The translations under genes and the position numbers were made by a program. Below, in pieces: positions 35,601 through 43,196 of a stretch of 47,550 nt of DNA. The DNA comes from Candidatus Desantisbacteria bacterium CG1_02_49_89 (GTDB lineage: Bacteria > Desantisbacteria > UBA1551): contig MNUP01000028.1 in the NCBI GenBank assembly GCA_001871075.1, positions 1 to 47,550 of the forward strand, read 5' to 3'. A model generated the notes under the pieces. That model was not told where the DNA came from. It searched no databases and saw only the letters and a list, made by a program, of their open reading frames with translations. How positions within the stretch are numbered: position 1 is the stretch's first letter; each line of letters begins with the position of its first letter.

Positions 35601-36151
35601 GGCAGGGTCAGTGTAACAAGCTCTTTCAAAGGATCAGCAATTACGCCCTGCGCGTAAAGGCAGCATGGGAACTCAGTCCTTTCTCCTTTCCTTATCATAG
35701 CAGGGAAGGCCGCGGCGTTTGTTTCGCCGAATTTCGGTTCTCCCATCCAGTCAGAGACGCCAAAAAGCTCTTTCGAGGATGAGCCGTCCGAATACGTTAG
35801 TATGAGGTCTTCAAGATAATCAACGCTTGAAGAGGCGCAAAGCGCGTAGATTACCGCGTATTTCCCCTTCGGCACATCGATCACCTGTGCCTGCGAAGAG
35901 ATATTGTCGGGTGCACCTTTCTTAAGCGCAGGCACAGAAAAGGGGATGCCGTTCGCTGTAAGTGTTTTTACGGGAAAAGAATCCCCGCAATAGCCGGAAT
36001 TGGCGAAATCAAGGTCCGGGGTCTCTCCCGCGGAACTTACGCCGCAGTTATTAAAATATTTGGAAAGATCAACGGGGGTGATGCTGGATGCGGCGAAAGC
36101 CGAGAGGCAGAAAGCGAAAAGAAAAACAGCGCAAAAAAATATGTGCTTCAT
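32684..36151 (-). CDS. Secreted GH14/GH42-like glycoside hydrolase
   Basis: 1155 residues with a Sec signal peptide (about 1-20, LSAFA). An N-terminal beta domain (25-220) precedes a TIM barrel (about 230-620). Barrel landmarks are EMYIHVLWDVVEPQPGVFNW, the GVTGDYGESIYP block (likely acid/base Glu) and SYEPAGNVTP (possible nucleophile region). This resembles the family-14-like and GH42-like proteins common in candidate phyla. A trimerisation/GATase-like region, beta domains and a C-terminal CBM-like sheet (about 1010-1155) follow. It is the only enzyme of the minus-strand cluster with a signal peptide and probably acts outside the cytoplasm. AAGGAG precedes the ATG. Exact family uncertain. 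Confidence 0.8.
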   Translation of the reverse strand: MKHIFFCAVFLFAFCLSAFAASSITPVDLSKYFNNCGVSSAGETPDLDFANSGYCGDSFPVKTLTANGIPFSVPALKKGAPDNISSQAQVIDVPKGKYAVIYALCASSSVDYLEDLILTYSDGSSSKELFGVSDWMGEPKFGETNAAAFPAMIRKGERTEFPCCLYAQGVIADPLKELVTLTLPQNASIHIFALSLDKNPPPSWVTSRTYDLKKWGRYAYTQEQTGTDSLLLSNRTPMEVTFGFDFSKSDKSARRAAKLCRDLGMTAAEMYIHVLWDVVEPQPGVFNWKNDDRNVKILKEFGEGWMPFIIVGSWYSFPDWFRKSEKHYPYVCLEHNQATADQSLWSPYLKAEIDRFIGIFAQRYADKKVIKRVLLGVTGDYGESIYPAGGNWNTKYHVHTGFWCGDENAKKDFKEFLKAKYLTAEKLNAAWKASFADFAAISPVLRKSALSSRHWLDQMEWYRKSMTDFTEFWVSTTRKYFADVPPVICTGGSDANCLGSDFSAQIKMAKKYNGGIRITNEGSDYAANFTMTRQVASAARFYDIPFSYEPAGNVTPKGVVARMFGAAAAGADEVHFYGGNVFASDSGKTIPQATDAFFRHKAFLTKAAPLIDIAVLCPRIDFAVAEERYGEFYARSAGMRDWFDHDYLDEWMIMDGALDKYRFLVMLEGNITEQKVWDKISEWIKAGGIFVTYDMGASFQTPEGDKKAQADIIGSDEYPAEIKSMAAADLPSYFVLNVGITGDEPYLTGDWNGIEGGNESSHWRWSGTKCGFRFTVNPQKDYVFRLTADCPVPGKLFVNGKEAADISAGMEPVEISGKELKGKTGLEIMMEVEGWMPAEKMPGSSDNRTLGIMVRSAELYESGASEEEKVFHNRIKVKQIDTGKVLDRCLVKKDKGYVALFPGTWADNAGYFQTIRALRAKFGVYPEVDGEKDGLFAVLQQDRIIYYNSTEEKIEKTIRIPADKVTGSGIAKPAANEYKITLEPNSIGCVLFSEKDPINGVSVFEAAKKPSAAEISVKLGKKNSEKGLVQGDGEDGLTEPAEKEGKSCRKLVPNKYGGGRFLYCKAGPDFKPGKKVEIEIEYFDEGTGSIALNYDSKEGPWKTPGDGIALEDSGSWKKYVFTIEDADFKKRCNGFDFRFAYDNDLFVSVIKVTNK

Positions 36152-36164
36152 AAAATCTCCTTTG

Positions 36165-36304
36165 AAATCTCCCCTTACCCCTCCTTTTAAAGGAGGGGAG
36201 TGTATAAAATCCCCCTTTTTAAAGGGGGAGACAGGGGGATTATTAAATAATCTCCCCTTGCCCCTCTTTATGAAAGAGGGGAATAGCCGGGCTAAAGCCC
36301 CGCG
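36165..36304. repeat. TCCCCC/GGGGGA hairpin cluster
   Basis: Three successive palindromes: CCCCTCCTTTT/AAAGGAGGGG, TCCCCCTTTTT/AAAGGGGGA and CCCCTCTTT/AAAGAGGGG. GGCTAAAGCCCC-GCGTTACG follows, and its TTA is the reverse complement of the GH116 stop codon. Confidence 0.75.
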
Positions 36305-38833
36305 TTACGAAAGGATTATTTGAAGAACTTCTTTTTTAAGGTTCAATGCTTTAGGGAAATGGATGAGAAGGACCTTGCCGCGCCTGATCAGCTCGCAGGG
36401 GACGGGTTTGTTGTTAACCAAGGCTAAAAGCGCGGTAAACCGCGCCGCTACATTACCCAGAGATAGGGTCTGCAGGGAAAGGGAGCCGTAAGCGACCTCA
36501 ACGCGGGCGGTCATTTTTTTACCGGCGCGTTTCTGCGAGAACAGGCCCCAGCCGGAATCAACGGAAAAGAAACAGGAGAAATTATCCGCGTTAACGCGGG
36601 GCGAGAAACTCATCATCAGGATGGGCGCCGAATAGTGGAATCCGGACAGCGCGAGCAGCGCAGCCCATGAAGCCATTGAACGGGCATAGTGGTTGCCGCA
36701 CTCCATCTCGTTCCAGGGATTCCTTTTCTCTCCGTCATACCTGTCCCGCAGGCCTTTGATGACCGCAAGTCCTTCCTTCACAAGCCCTTCGTATATCAGG
36801 TGGGTGCCGACCTGGTACTCGATGCCCCCGCCCCATATCTCGTCGCAGTAGGGGAAGGGGATCTTGGGCCTTTTGCCTTTAGGCCAGGTGCAGATGAGCA
36901 GGCCGCTTTCGGTGTTCAGGCCGTAAACCCGCATGAAATTCACGTGGTTTTTCAGGCTTTTCTTCCAGTTGTATTTAAAGATCGAAGACATTGCCTTCTT
37001 CACCTTTTTCTCTTCAAAAAGGTAACCCATGTCGTTTATGTGCGCGAACCACTGCCCGATCATCTGGTCGGAAAGGCAGCCTGTCTTGAACTGGTATTTC
37101 AAATCCGGGTTTTCAGGCGCTTTTTGAAAATAATATTCGCCGTTGAAAAGATTCTTATCCATCCACCTGCTCCCGCTTTCAAAGAGAGCGCGGTATTCGT
37201 CCGCCTTTTCGTCCTCGCCCAGATACCTGGCTATCTCCTCCGCGCTTCGCAGGGCTCCCATGTAAAAACTTCCCATCATCGTGTTGGGGCCGTGGAATTC
37301 TATGTCATACGTGTTGTGCTGGATGCCTTCCATAACCCCGTCCTTGTCAAGGTCCCACCAGTCCTCGTTTGTTTTATTCCAGGCGTATTCAAGGGCTTTT
37401 TTTGCAGCCGGCCACAGTGATTTGAGCCACTTATCATCCCCGCTGAGCTGCCAGTCACGGTACAGCTTCATCAGCCCGCCCATCTGCCCGTCTCCCGCGG
37501 CGTGGAAATCTCCCTTTCCGCTTCCGAGCGGAAGCTGTATGCGGAACTGCATCTTTCCGTTCTCGAACTGGTTGTATCTGTAGTCGGCAGAGCGCATGCT
37601 TCTTTCAAGGCCGGGGAACAGGAACGCGAGTGTCTGCGCGTAGTTCCACACATGGGTGCATGAGCCCTCGCAGCACCCGCAGTTGGTGCCGCACCCTTCA
37701 AACCCGTAGAAGGTGCCGTCCTCAAGCCGCAGGCAGGTCGGGGATTTCAGTATGGATGCCTGGCTTGACACCGCGTCCAGCACGTAGTCCGGCAGGCTTG
37801 ACCTGAACAGGGTGTCATGGAACAGCTTCGTCTCTTCATAAAGGCGCTTTTCGTTCTCAGCCACGTATTCCGCTGTGTCAAATGCATCCTTGAAAAGCGA
37901 CGCGTAGTAATTCTTCCATACAGGTTTATTTGGAGAGCCGTCCCAGTATTTCTCAAAGTTGGGGAAATGCCAGGTGATGTAGATTGGAAGATTGACAGAT
38001 TGAGAAGGTTCAAGATTAACTGATAAAACAATAGCCCCGGTGTCAGTCTGGTTGTCTGCCGAGGGTTCATATGTCCGGTCTTTTACGGCCCCGTGTTCCA
38101 CGAATTCATCCCAGAAGATCCTGGGGCTGTCAAACCAGCCTTCCCGCGTCCAGCAGGTCTGGAAGGAGACGTTTTTCCAGGGGGTTGTAAGAGCCATTGA
38201 GCCGAAATGCGGGTCGTTTTCCTTGTATTTCTTCGTGGTCATGAAAAGGCCTTTTAATGAATTTGATGACCCTGAAGGGTCTACTCCTAACTCCATAAAG
38301 GTATTCACGTTCTGGCCGTAAGAAGGGAACCCGGCAGCGTTAAAAAGGCTGGCAGCGAGCGCAGCGTTCACCTTCTTCCTTCCTTTATTTACAAGCGTGA
38401 AGCGGAATATGGCGCAGGGAATGCTGGAATCCTTCGCGTTCAGGGGTATGAAAGGGTTATACGCTTCCATAGAAACCTTTAAAGGTATTTCGCTGTCCCG
38501 GAAATCAATGTTCGCGAAAGGGTATTCGCCGCGGAAAACGCAGGAATCCATGTGCGGCAGGCCTGCGCCGTTCTCTCTTATGTAGCCGCTTGGGCCCTGG
38601 TACGGCGGGGCAGGAGGCGCTTGGAGTAGTTTAGCTATTGGCTCATGGCTCATGGCTCGACACCTTAAGATAAAAAAAGAAAACGGTAAAATACAACCCT
38701 TATTGGGCTTGTTGAATATTTCCCAGTCCTTAAGCTCGCCGTGCCCGCCAAGGGAAACGCTTCCCGTGCCTATGCCGCCCAGGGGGAAGGCGATCTCATT
38801 CAGGCGTCGGCCCGTGAATGTGAATCTATTCAT
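36305..38833 (-). CDS. GH116-family glycosidase (bile-acid beta-glucosidase type)
   Basis: 842 residues from the Met at 38833, chosen because GGAGG stands five bases upstream; the open frame extends to 38869. The N-terminal beta-sandwich starts EIAFPLGGIGTGSVSLGGHGELKDWEIFNKPNKG, diagnostic of GH116. The C-terminal alpha/alpha barrel holds the probable nucleophile E389 (CCEGSCTHVWNYAQ) and acid/base D510 (HNTYDIEFHGPN), by analogy with human GBA2 and bacterial GH116. It removes beta-linked glucose or xylose. No signal peptide, so cytoplasmic. Three AT-rich patches inside the gene (37981, 38268, 38640) look like intergenic repeats inserted in frame. Confidence 0.93.
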   Translation of the reverse strand: MNRFTFTGRRLNEIAFPLGGIGTGSVSLGGHGELKDWEIFNKPNKGCILPFSFFILRCRAMSHEPIAKLLQAPPAPPYQGPSGYIRENGAGLPHMDSCVFRGEYPFANIDFRDSEIPLKVSMEAYNPFIPLNAKDSSIPCAIFRFTLVNKGRKKVNAALAASLFNAAGFPSYGQNVNTFMELGVDPSGSSNSLKGLFMTTKKYKENDPHFGSMALTTPWKNVSFQTCWTREGWFDSPRIFWDEFVEHGAVKDRTYEPSADNQTDTGAIVLSVNLEPSQSVNLPIYITWHFPNFEKYWDGSPNKPVWKNYYASLFKDAFDTAEYVAENEKRLYEETKLFHDTLFRSSLPDYVLDAVSSQASILKSPTCLRLEDGTFYGFEGCGTNCGCCEGSCTHVWNYAQTLAFLFPGLERSMRSADYRYNQFENGKMQFRIQLPLGSGKGDFHAAGDGQMGGLMKLYRDWQLSGDDKWLKSLWPAAKKALEYAWNKTNEDWWDLDKDGVMEGIQHNTYDIEFHGPNTMMGSFYMGALRSAEEIARYLGEDEKADEYRALFESGSRWMDKNLFNGEYYFQKAPENPDLKYQFKTGCLSDQMIGQWFAHINDMGYLFEEKKVKKAMSSIFKYNWKKSLKNHVNFMRVYGLNTESGLLICTWPKGKRPKIPFPYCDEIWGGGIEYQVGTHLIYEGLVKEGLAVIKGLRDRYDGEKRNPWNEMECGNHYARSMASWAALLALSGFHYSAPILMMSFSPRVNADNFSCFFSVDSGWGLFSQKRAGKKMTARVEVAYGSLSLQTLSLGNVAARFTALLALVNNKPVPCELIRRGKVLLIHFPKALNLKKEVLQIILS
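37981..38020. repeat. Octamer array inside the GH116 gene
   Basis: Five 8-bp units starting AGATTG: AGATTGGA, AGATTGAC, AGATTGAG, then degenerate AAGGTTCA and AGATTAAC. The protein segment is VNLEPSQSVNLPI. Codons are AT-rich, unlike the surrounding GC-rich gene. Confidence 0.7.
38268..38290. repeat. Intergenic repeat fragment inside the GH116 gene
   Basis: 23 bp matching 19227-19249 with one mismatch. Translated on the minus strand it gives LGVDPSGS, a probable surface loop. Confidence 0.7.
38640..38660. repeat. Heptamer array inside the GH116 gene, GGCTCRW x3
   Basis: GGCTCAT twice, then GGCTCGA, 21 bp in total, encoding RAMSHEP on the minus strand. The length is a multiple of three, so the frame is preserved. 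The adjoining codons are AT-rich. Confidence 0.75.
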
Positions 38834-38853
38834 TGTGCCTCCATTTCGTGCTT

Positions 38854-38951
38854 CGTAACATCGTAACATCGTGCATCGTTAAATCCCCCTCTTTCCCCCT
38901 TTTTAAAGGGGGATGGCAGGGGGATTTCTTAATCAGGGCTGAAGCCCTGAG
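38854..38951. repeat. Octamers, TCCCCC hairpin and GGGCTGAAGCCC palindrome
   Basis: CGTAACAT occurs twice (38854-38869), then degenerate units. A TCCCCCT/AGGGGGA hairpin follows at about 38896-38914. GGGCTGAAGCCC leads into TGAGTTACG, whose TTA (38952-38954) is the reverse complement of the stop codon of the next minus-strand gene. Confidence 0.75.
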
Positions 38952-40946
38952 TTACGCGACCTTAAGCAAAACAATTTCCCACGGATGCAACTCTTTGATC
39001 TCAAACACAGAATACGGCTTATCAATGCGCATGCGTTTGATTTTTTCAGCGGACATATCAGTGTGGATCAGTGTCAAATTGTTTGCGTCTTCCAGTATGT
39101 TTACCCTTACTTTTTCCGCAATGTCCAGGGAACAGTTTAGCAGGAGCAGGGCGGGCCTGCCTTTTTTATCCCTGCGGCACCAAACTGCGATCTTGTGGAA
39201 TGAAGACACGTACGCCGGAAGGGTGTCCTTCGAAAGCCACCTTAAAAGAGTTTTTATCTGCGAGCTCTTTGAAAGGCTGTGCAGGGAGGTCCACGGATAA
39301 TATCCCTGGACAGCGAAGCGTCCGCCGAGAGGGTTCTCGAACGCGCCGCATAAAGGGCCGGAGTTTTTGTCAGCGTAATCAAAGGCTTCTGAAAGGACCC
39401 TGCTTTCTTTTTTAAGCGGTTTCAGGATATACGCGTCAGCCTTCCAGAAAGACTGTCGGCAATCCCTTTCCCATCCTTCGAACTTCCCGTTTATTTTGTC
39501 CCCGGTCAGCATTTCCCGGGTATCCTTATCTTTCGTTCTTTCTATGCCAAACCCGGTGTATTCCGCCATCCCGAGCTCATTGAGCCTTTTCAGGGCAGGG
39601 GCGTCAGCAAGCACGCCGCCCGAAAGCATTTCCTTTATTTCGTTTTTTGAGAACGAGGCAAAACAGTCTTCGGTAATGACCTTCACCGAGGAAGAGCCCT
39701 TCGCGTACGCAACCGGTATCCCGATCTGCGAGAGCTCAAGCACGCATCGCGGCCCGACCGCCGGCCCGGTATGCGGCCAGCCGCTGTTATCGATGCCGAA
39801 CGTGGCGTAACAGTCCCTGTCTGCGGCAAACCCGGCCCCTTCGCATTTGCTCCTGCCGAAAGCCTTTACTTCTTCTTCAAAGAACCTGCGGTATTTCTTC
39901 GTCCCTTCAAAATAGGGAATGTATTCATCCATGGAATCCTTGATGGTCCCGATTATGTTCAGGGCTACACCCGTGCATCCCTCGCCGATATACGCGGCTG
40001 ATTCCAGGCAGACCGTTTTCGCGCTTTTCTTAAGTTTCTGGTAGGGGAAGTTCTCGAGTTCGGACACTATATCGTAAACCTCAGCGGGCAGGGACTCGGC
40101 CTGCCTTCCGATGGAGTGTGCTTTTTCAAGCAGTTCGCAGGGGTTGTCATCAGTGTAAAACCCGCCTCCGGGCCGCCATTTTATCTCGACGCTGTTTTTT
40201 CCCGAAAGCGTCTCGGCCCACCCGCGGAATTCCCTTCCGGAATAGTATATGTCGGCTGTCATAAGCCCCAGTTTTATGGAGGGGTCCACGCTGTCAACCG
40301 CTTTCCTGATCAAAGCGAGGATCCCGTCTATCGCCTTGCGGTTATGCTCAAGCCATTTCTTCCGCAGGCCCAATTTTTCTTCCATTGAACCCGAGTTGAA
40401 TGCCTTGTCCAGTTTTTCCCTTGTCCACGCGGTCCCTGTTTCTTTCGAGAACAGTTCCAGGCATTTTTCGCAGAAACAGGCGAACCTGACAGGCGCGTGC
40501 CCTTCCATCCTGAGGTCATCGTCCACCCAGATGAAATCCGGCTTTGTCTTCGCGTACATAATGTAGGTTTGGGCAACGTATTCCCTGAAGTTCTCGTCCG
40601 CGGGGCAGAAGCTTCCTTTCGCTACGGTTCCGTTGATGTCGGTCATTCTCTGCCAGGGCTCATCCAGGGAGTTTTCAAGGTTCTCATCCAGGTGGCCGAG
40701 TGTAGCGAGGTAGTTGACCCCGGTTGAGAAACCGAGCTTCCTGAAACGCGGCATGACTTTTTTCAGCACCCTTGCGCGTTCTGCGGCGGTTTTTGCGGGG
40801 ACAGGAGGGTGGGTGAAGCCGGTGAAGAACGCCAGCTCGTCAACGGTGCCGCGGTATTTCCTGAGCAGTTTTAAAAGTTCGGCGCAGTTACCCTCATCCA
40901 TCCATAAGGGCACGCCTACCCGCAAAGCAACCTTTGATTTTTTCAT
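38952..40946 (-). CDS. Glycosidase-like TIM-barrel protein, family unassigned
   Basis: 664 residues from the Met at 40946, supported by AGGAGG upstream (the open frame runs to 40970). I recognise no named family. The first ~330 residues look like a TIM barrel of hypothetical glycosyl hydrolase type: LRVGVPLWMDEGN, DFIWVDDDLRMEGH (acidic strand end) and the paired cysteines CFCEKCLELF often seen in GHL and GH42 proteins. Later parts resemble a GATase-like trimerisation domain (about 380-480) and a C-terminal beta domain. No signal peptide. Its position between GH116 and GHL6 genes suggests a role in the same sugar pathway. Confidence 0.75.
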   Translation of the reverse strand: MKKSKVALRVGVPLWMDEGNCAELLKLLRKYRGTVDELAFFTGFTHPPVPAKTAAERARVLKKVMPRFRKLGFSTGVNYLATLGHLDENLENSLDEPWQRMTDINGTVAKGSFCPADENFREYVAQTYIMYAKTKPDFIWVDDDLRMEGHAPVRFACFCEKCLELFSKETGTAWTREKLDKAFNSGSMEEKLGLRKKWLEHNRKAIDGILALIRKAVDSVDPSIKLGLMTADIYYSGREFRGWAETLSGKNSVEIKWRPGGGFYTDDNPCELLEKAHSIGRQAESLPAEVYDIVSELENFPYQKLKKSAKTVCLESAAYIGEGCTGVALNIIGTIKDSMDEYIPYFEGTKKYRRFFEEEVKAFGRSKCEGAGFAADRDCYATFGIDNSGWPHTGPAVGPRCVLELSQIGIPVAYAKGSSSVKVITEDCFASFSKNEIKEMLSGGVLADAPALKRLNELGMAEYTGFGIERTKDKDTREMLTGDKINGKFEGWERDCRQSFWKADAYILKPLKKESRVLSEAFDYADKNSGPLCGAFENPLGGRFAVQGYYPWTSLHSLSKSSQIKTLLRWLSKDTLPAYVSSFHKIAVWCRRDKKGRPALLLLNCSLDIAEKVRVNILEDANNLTLIHTDMSAEKIKRMRIDKPYSVFEIKELHPWEIVLLKVA

Positions 40947-41005
40947 TATACCTCCTGTCTGCTGATGCAAGCGGATTAGACAATACGGATGCAGACGGAT
41001 AAAAA

Positions 41006-41106
41006 ATTACAGATTACAGATTATAGATCGGAAGAGTTAAATTTGAAATTTGCAATTTGCAATTTGAAATTTCTTTTACTGGCCACTGGACACTGGCCAC
41101 TGGTCA
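41006..41106. repeat. Three successive heptamer arrays
   Basis: 41006-41026 is ATTACAG twice, then ATTATAG. 41041-41068 is ATTTGAA, ATTTGCA twice, ATTTGAA. 41079-41106 has four units CTGGNCA with N = C, A, C, T. The last array ends two bases before the complement of the next gene's stop codon. Three different heptamers sit side by side, each with variation at one or two fixed positions. Confidence 0.92.
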
Positions 41107-41108
41107 CT

Positions 41109-43142
41109 TTATTCAAGGACGACCATCTGGTGGCCCCTGACCTCAGGCACGCTTACGACAGCGCAGTTCCCGGCCATTTCGAACGGTATGTCAATTTCCT
41201 GAGGGGCAAGATAGACGCGGGACGGTTTTTTTGCCGTGCGGATGTGCAGGAGCACGTCACGGACAGGATAAATGGTCTCGATATATTCCATGATGCCGTG
41301 CCTGCGCTGCGGCTGGAAATTGACAAGGTGGACCACAAGCCTGCCTTTCTGCTTGAGCACGTCTATTTCCATTGACGCGGGCGCGTTTGCCCGGATAAGC
41401 GGCTCTTTGAGCAGCATGTTCAGGGCGTTGGCGAAGATCGTTTTATACGCATGGTATCCGTGCAGGTGGTAACCCTTGAAAATAGAGCCGTAGATATAGA
41501 TGACCCTGCCTTTTTGAACAGCGACCGGATAGGGAAGGGTTTTGTCAGGCGGGGACTGAAAATGCGAGCAGAAATGGCGATAATCCCGGTTGAAATAGCT
41601 GGAGCAGACGTTACCCATGCTTTTCGCGCCACCTGCGGTCTTTTTCACGAGGCTTGATTCCTCGTACATCGCCCAGGGTGTCTGCACAAGCCCTTTGCCC
41701 AGGGCGGTGTCCAGCTTCATGAAGCTGGGTATGAATTCGCAGGGTTTCACGTATTTTGCGCCGATACCGGGGCAGGCGAATTTACCGGTGTTCTTATCAA
41801 GGGTTGCTTCGTGTGAAAGGATCACAGACCCGCCTTTTAAAAGGAACGCGCTAAGTTTTTTGCGCAGGGCAGGGCCGCATGCACCCTTGTCAGGCAGGAC
41901 CAGTACCTTGTATTGATCGAAGTTCCCTTCGGTTGATTCCACGTTCCACTGGTGTTTCAGTTCCTGCAGCATAGCCCCGGCCCCGAACCGCGAGTCATTA
42001 AAAAGCATGCCTTCCCACGGAGAGCCGATCTCGACTGAAGCATCAGGTTTGTCCGGAAGCATGAGCACCGCGATTTCCGCTATTGCTTTTGCTCCAACGC
42101 ACCACGGCTCTCTTTCCTCAAGTTTTTTATATGTCGCGCCTACTATCTCATAGACACCTTTGTTGAGTTTACCGCGCGGGTGCAGCTGGTCCCCGATCCC
42201 CATCCCAGCGCCTGCTCCCAGTATCGCGCCCATTTCGTATTCAAGCTGGTCTTCTGTTTTCAGGCCTCCGAAATCACCCCAGGACTTGTGGAACCTGGCG
42301 GTCTGGCCTACGTACCTGCGGTTAAGGGTCCTGCACATCCTTGCCATGAACGGGAAGAACAGGTATCCCCAGCCCGGAACAGTGGGTAGGGATTCTATTT
42401 CAAGGTGGGTGAGCACGTCCAGCTCGTTGCGGACATTCGGGGTGACACGGGAGTTGAAAAAGAGCATGGCGTTCGGTTTTATCCTGCGCACCGCTTTTGC
42501 AAGCTCCCTGGTGTATTCGCGGATGATGCGGTATTCCATGTCCCAGTGCTTCGCGTCGTCATTGCGGTCAAAGCCCTCTTTATCCATCCTTTCAAGGCAC
42601 CGCTGGCAGAAACACCCGGGATACGGCGCGGGATAGCACATGTCGAACCATATGCCTTCGGGATCGTATCTCTTCATTATCTCGACTGCCTGGTCTTCGA
42701 CGTACTTGTAATATTCGGGGTTGTTCATGCACATGTTGTACCATGCAGCTTCCATCGGGGAGGGGCACCACGGCCTGCCGTCTTTTGTCCTGTTAACCCA
42801 GCCAAGGTTCTGCCTGCCCATGTGCACGTCAACCTTGACGCTTACGTAAACAGGGGTGGCGATGTTGTATTTGCGGCACGCCTTTATCTGTTTTCCCAGC
42901 AGGTCGAATTTTAATCCGGGGTGCATTGTGCCGGTCTTTGTGGGGTAATAGCTCATACCGTGGTGGCATTTGCCGAAAAGGGTGATAAGGTTCACCCGCG
43001 CTTTGTTAAGCGTGCTGCCGAACTCGTCCGGGTCGAACTCTGTCCCCACGTCCTTTATAAGCTCGGATGTGTGGAAATCAAGGTGCACCCATCGCAGGCG
43101 TTGCTCGCAGATCTGCGCCGGCGTTATTACTTTTCTTGCCAT
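41109..43142 (-). CDS. GHL6-like protein with beta-galactosidase trimerisation domain
   Basis: 677 residues without signal peptide. The N-terminal TIM barrel matches the hypothetical glycosyl hydrolase 6 pattern: LRWVHLDFHTSELIKDVG, FGKCHHGMSYYPT, GIWFDMCYPAPYPGCFCQRCLERM and FNSRVTP. A flavodoxin-like trimerisation domain (about 365-500; DQYKVLVLPDKGACGPALRKKLSAFLLKGGSVI) and a C-terminal beta domain follow. The catalytic activity of this group is not established; a fucosidase- or galactosidase-like role is plausible from the neighbours. TAGGAGG precedes the ATG. Confidence 0.85.
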   Translation of the reverse strand: MARKVITPAQICEQRLRWVHLDFHTSELIKDVGTEFDPDEFGSTLNKARVNLITLFGKCHHGMSYYPTKTGTMHPGLKFDLLGKQIKACRKYNIATPVYVSVKVDVHMGRQNLGWVNRTKDGRPWCPSPMEAAWYNMCMNNPEYYKYVEDQAVEIMKRYDPEGIWFDMCYPAPYPGCFCQRCLERMDKEGFDRNDDAKHWDMEYRIIREYTRELAKAVRRIKPNAMLFFNSRVTPNVRNELDVLTHLEIESLPTVPGWGYLFFPFMARMCRTLNRRYVGQTARFHKSWGDFGGLKTEDQLEYEMGAILGAGAGMGIGDQLHPRGKLNKGVYEIVGATYKKLEEREPWCVGAKAIAEIAVLMLPDKPDASVEIGSPWEGMLFNDSRFGAGAMLQELKHQWNVESTEGNFDQYKVLVLPDKGACGPALRKKLSAFLLKGGSVILSHEATLDKNTGKFACPGIGAKYVKPCEFIPSFMKLDTALGKGLVQTPWAMYEESSLVKKTAGGAKSMGNVCSSYFNRDYRHFCSHFQSPPDKTLPYPVAVQKGRVIYIYGSIFKGYHLHGYHAYKTIFANALNMLLKEPLIRANAPASMEIDVLKQKGRLVVHLVNFQPQRRHGIMEYIETIYPVRDVLLHIRTAKKPSRVYLAPQEIDIPFEMAGNCAVVSVPEVRGHQMVVLE

Positions 43143-43148
43143 GAATCC

Positions 43149-43196
43149 TCCTAATCCCCCTCAAATCCCCCTTTAATAAAGGGGGAAGAAGGGGGA
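43149..43196. repeat. TCCCCC/GGGGGA hairpin between GHL6 and GH29 genes
   Basis: TCCCCCTTTAAT/AAAGGGGGA with flanking AATCCCCC/GGGGGATT. It is the same family as 1225, 36165 and 38881. It may stabilise or separate transcripts, or be a mobile palindrome. Confidence 0.75.

Noticed and set aside
36689-37420. 243-codon plus-strand open frame
   Set aside because: It is antisense to GH116, whose frame carries clear family motifs. The antisense product has no recognisable features.
41006-41106. CRISPR-like array
   Set aside because: Units are only 7 bp and contiguous, with no unique spacers and no cas genes in the window.
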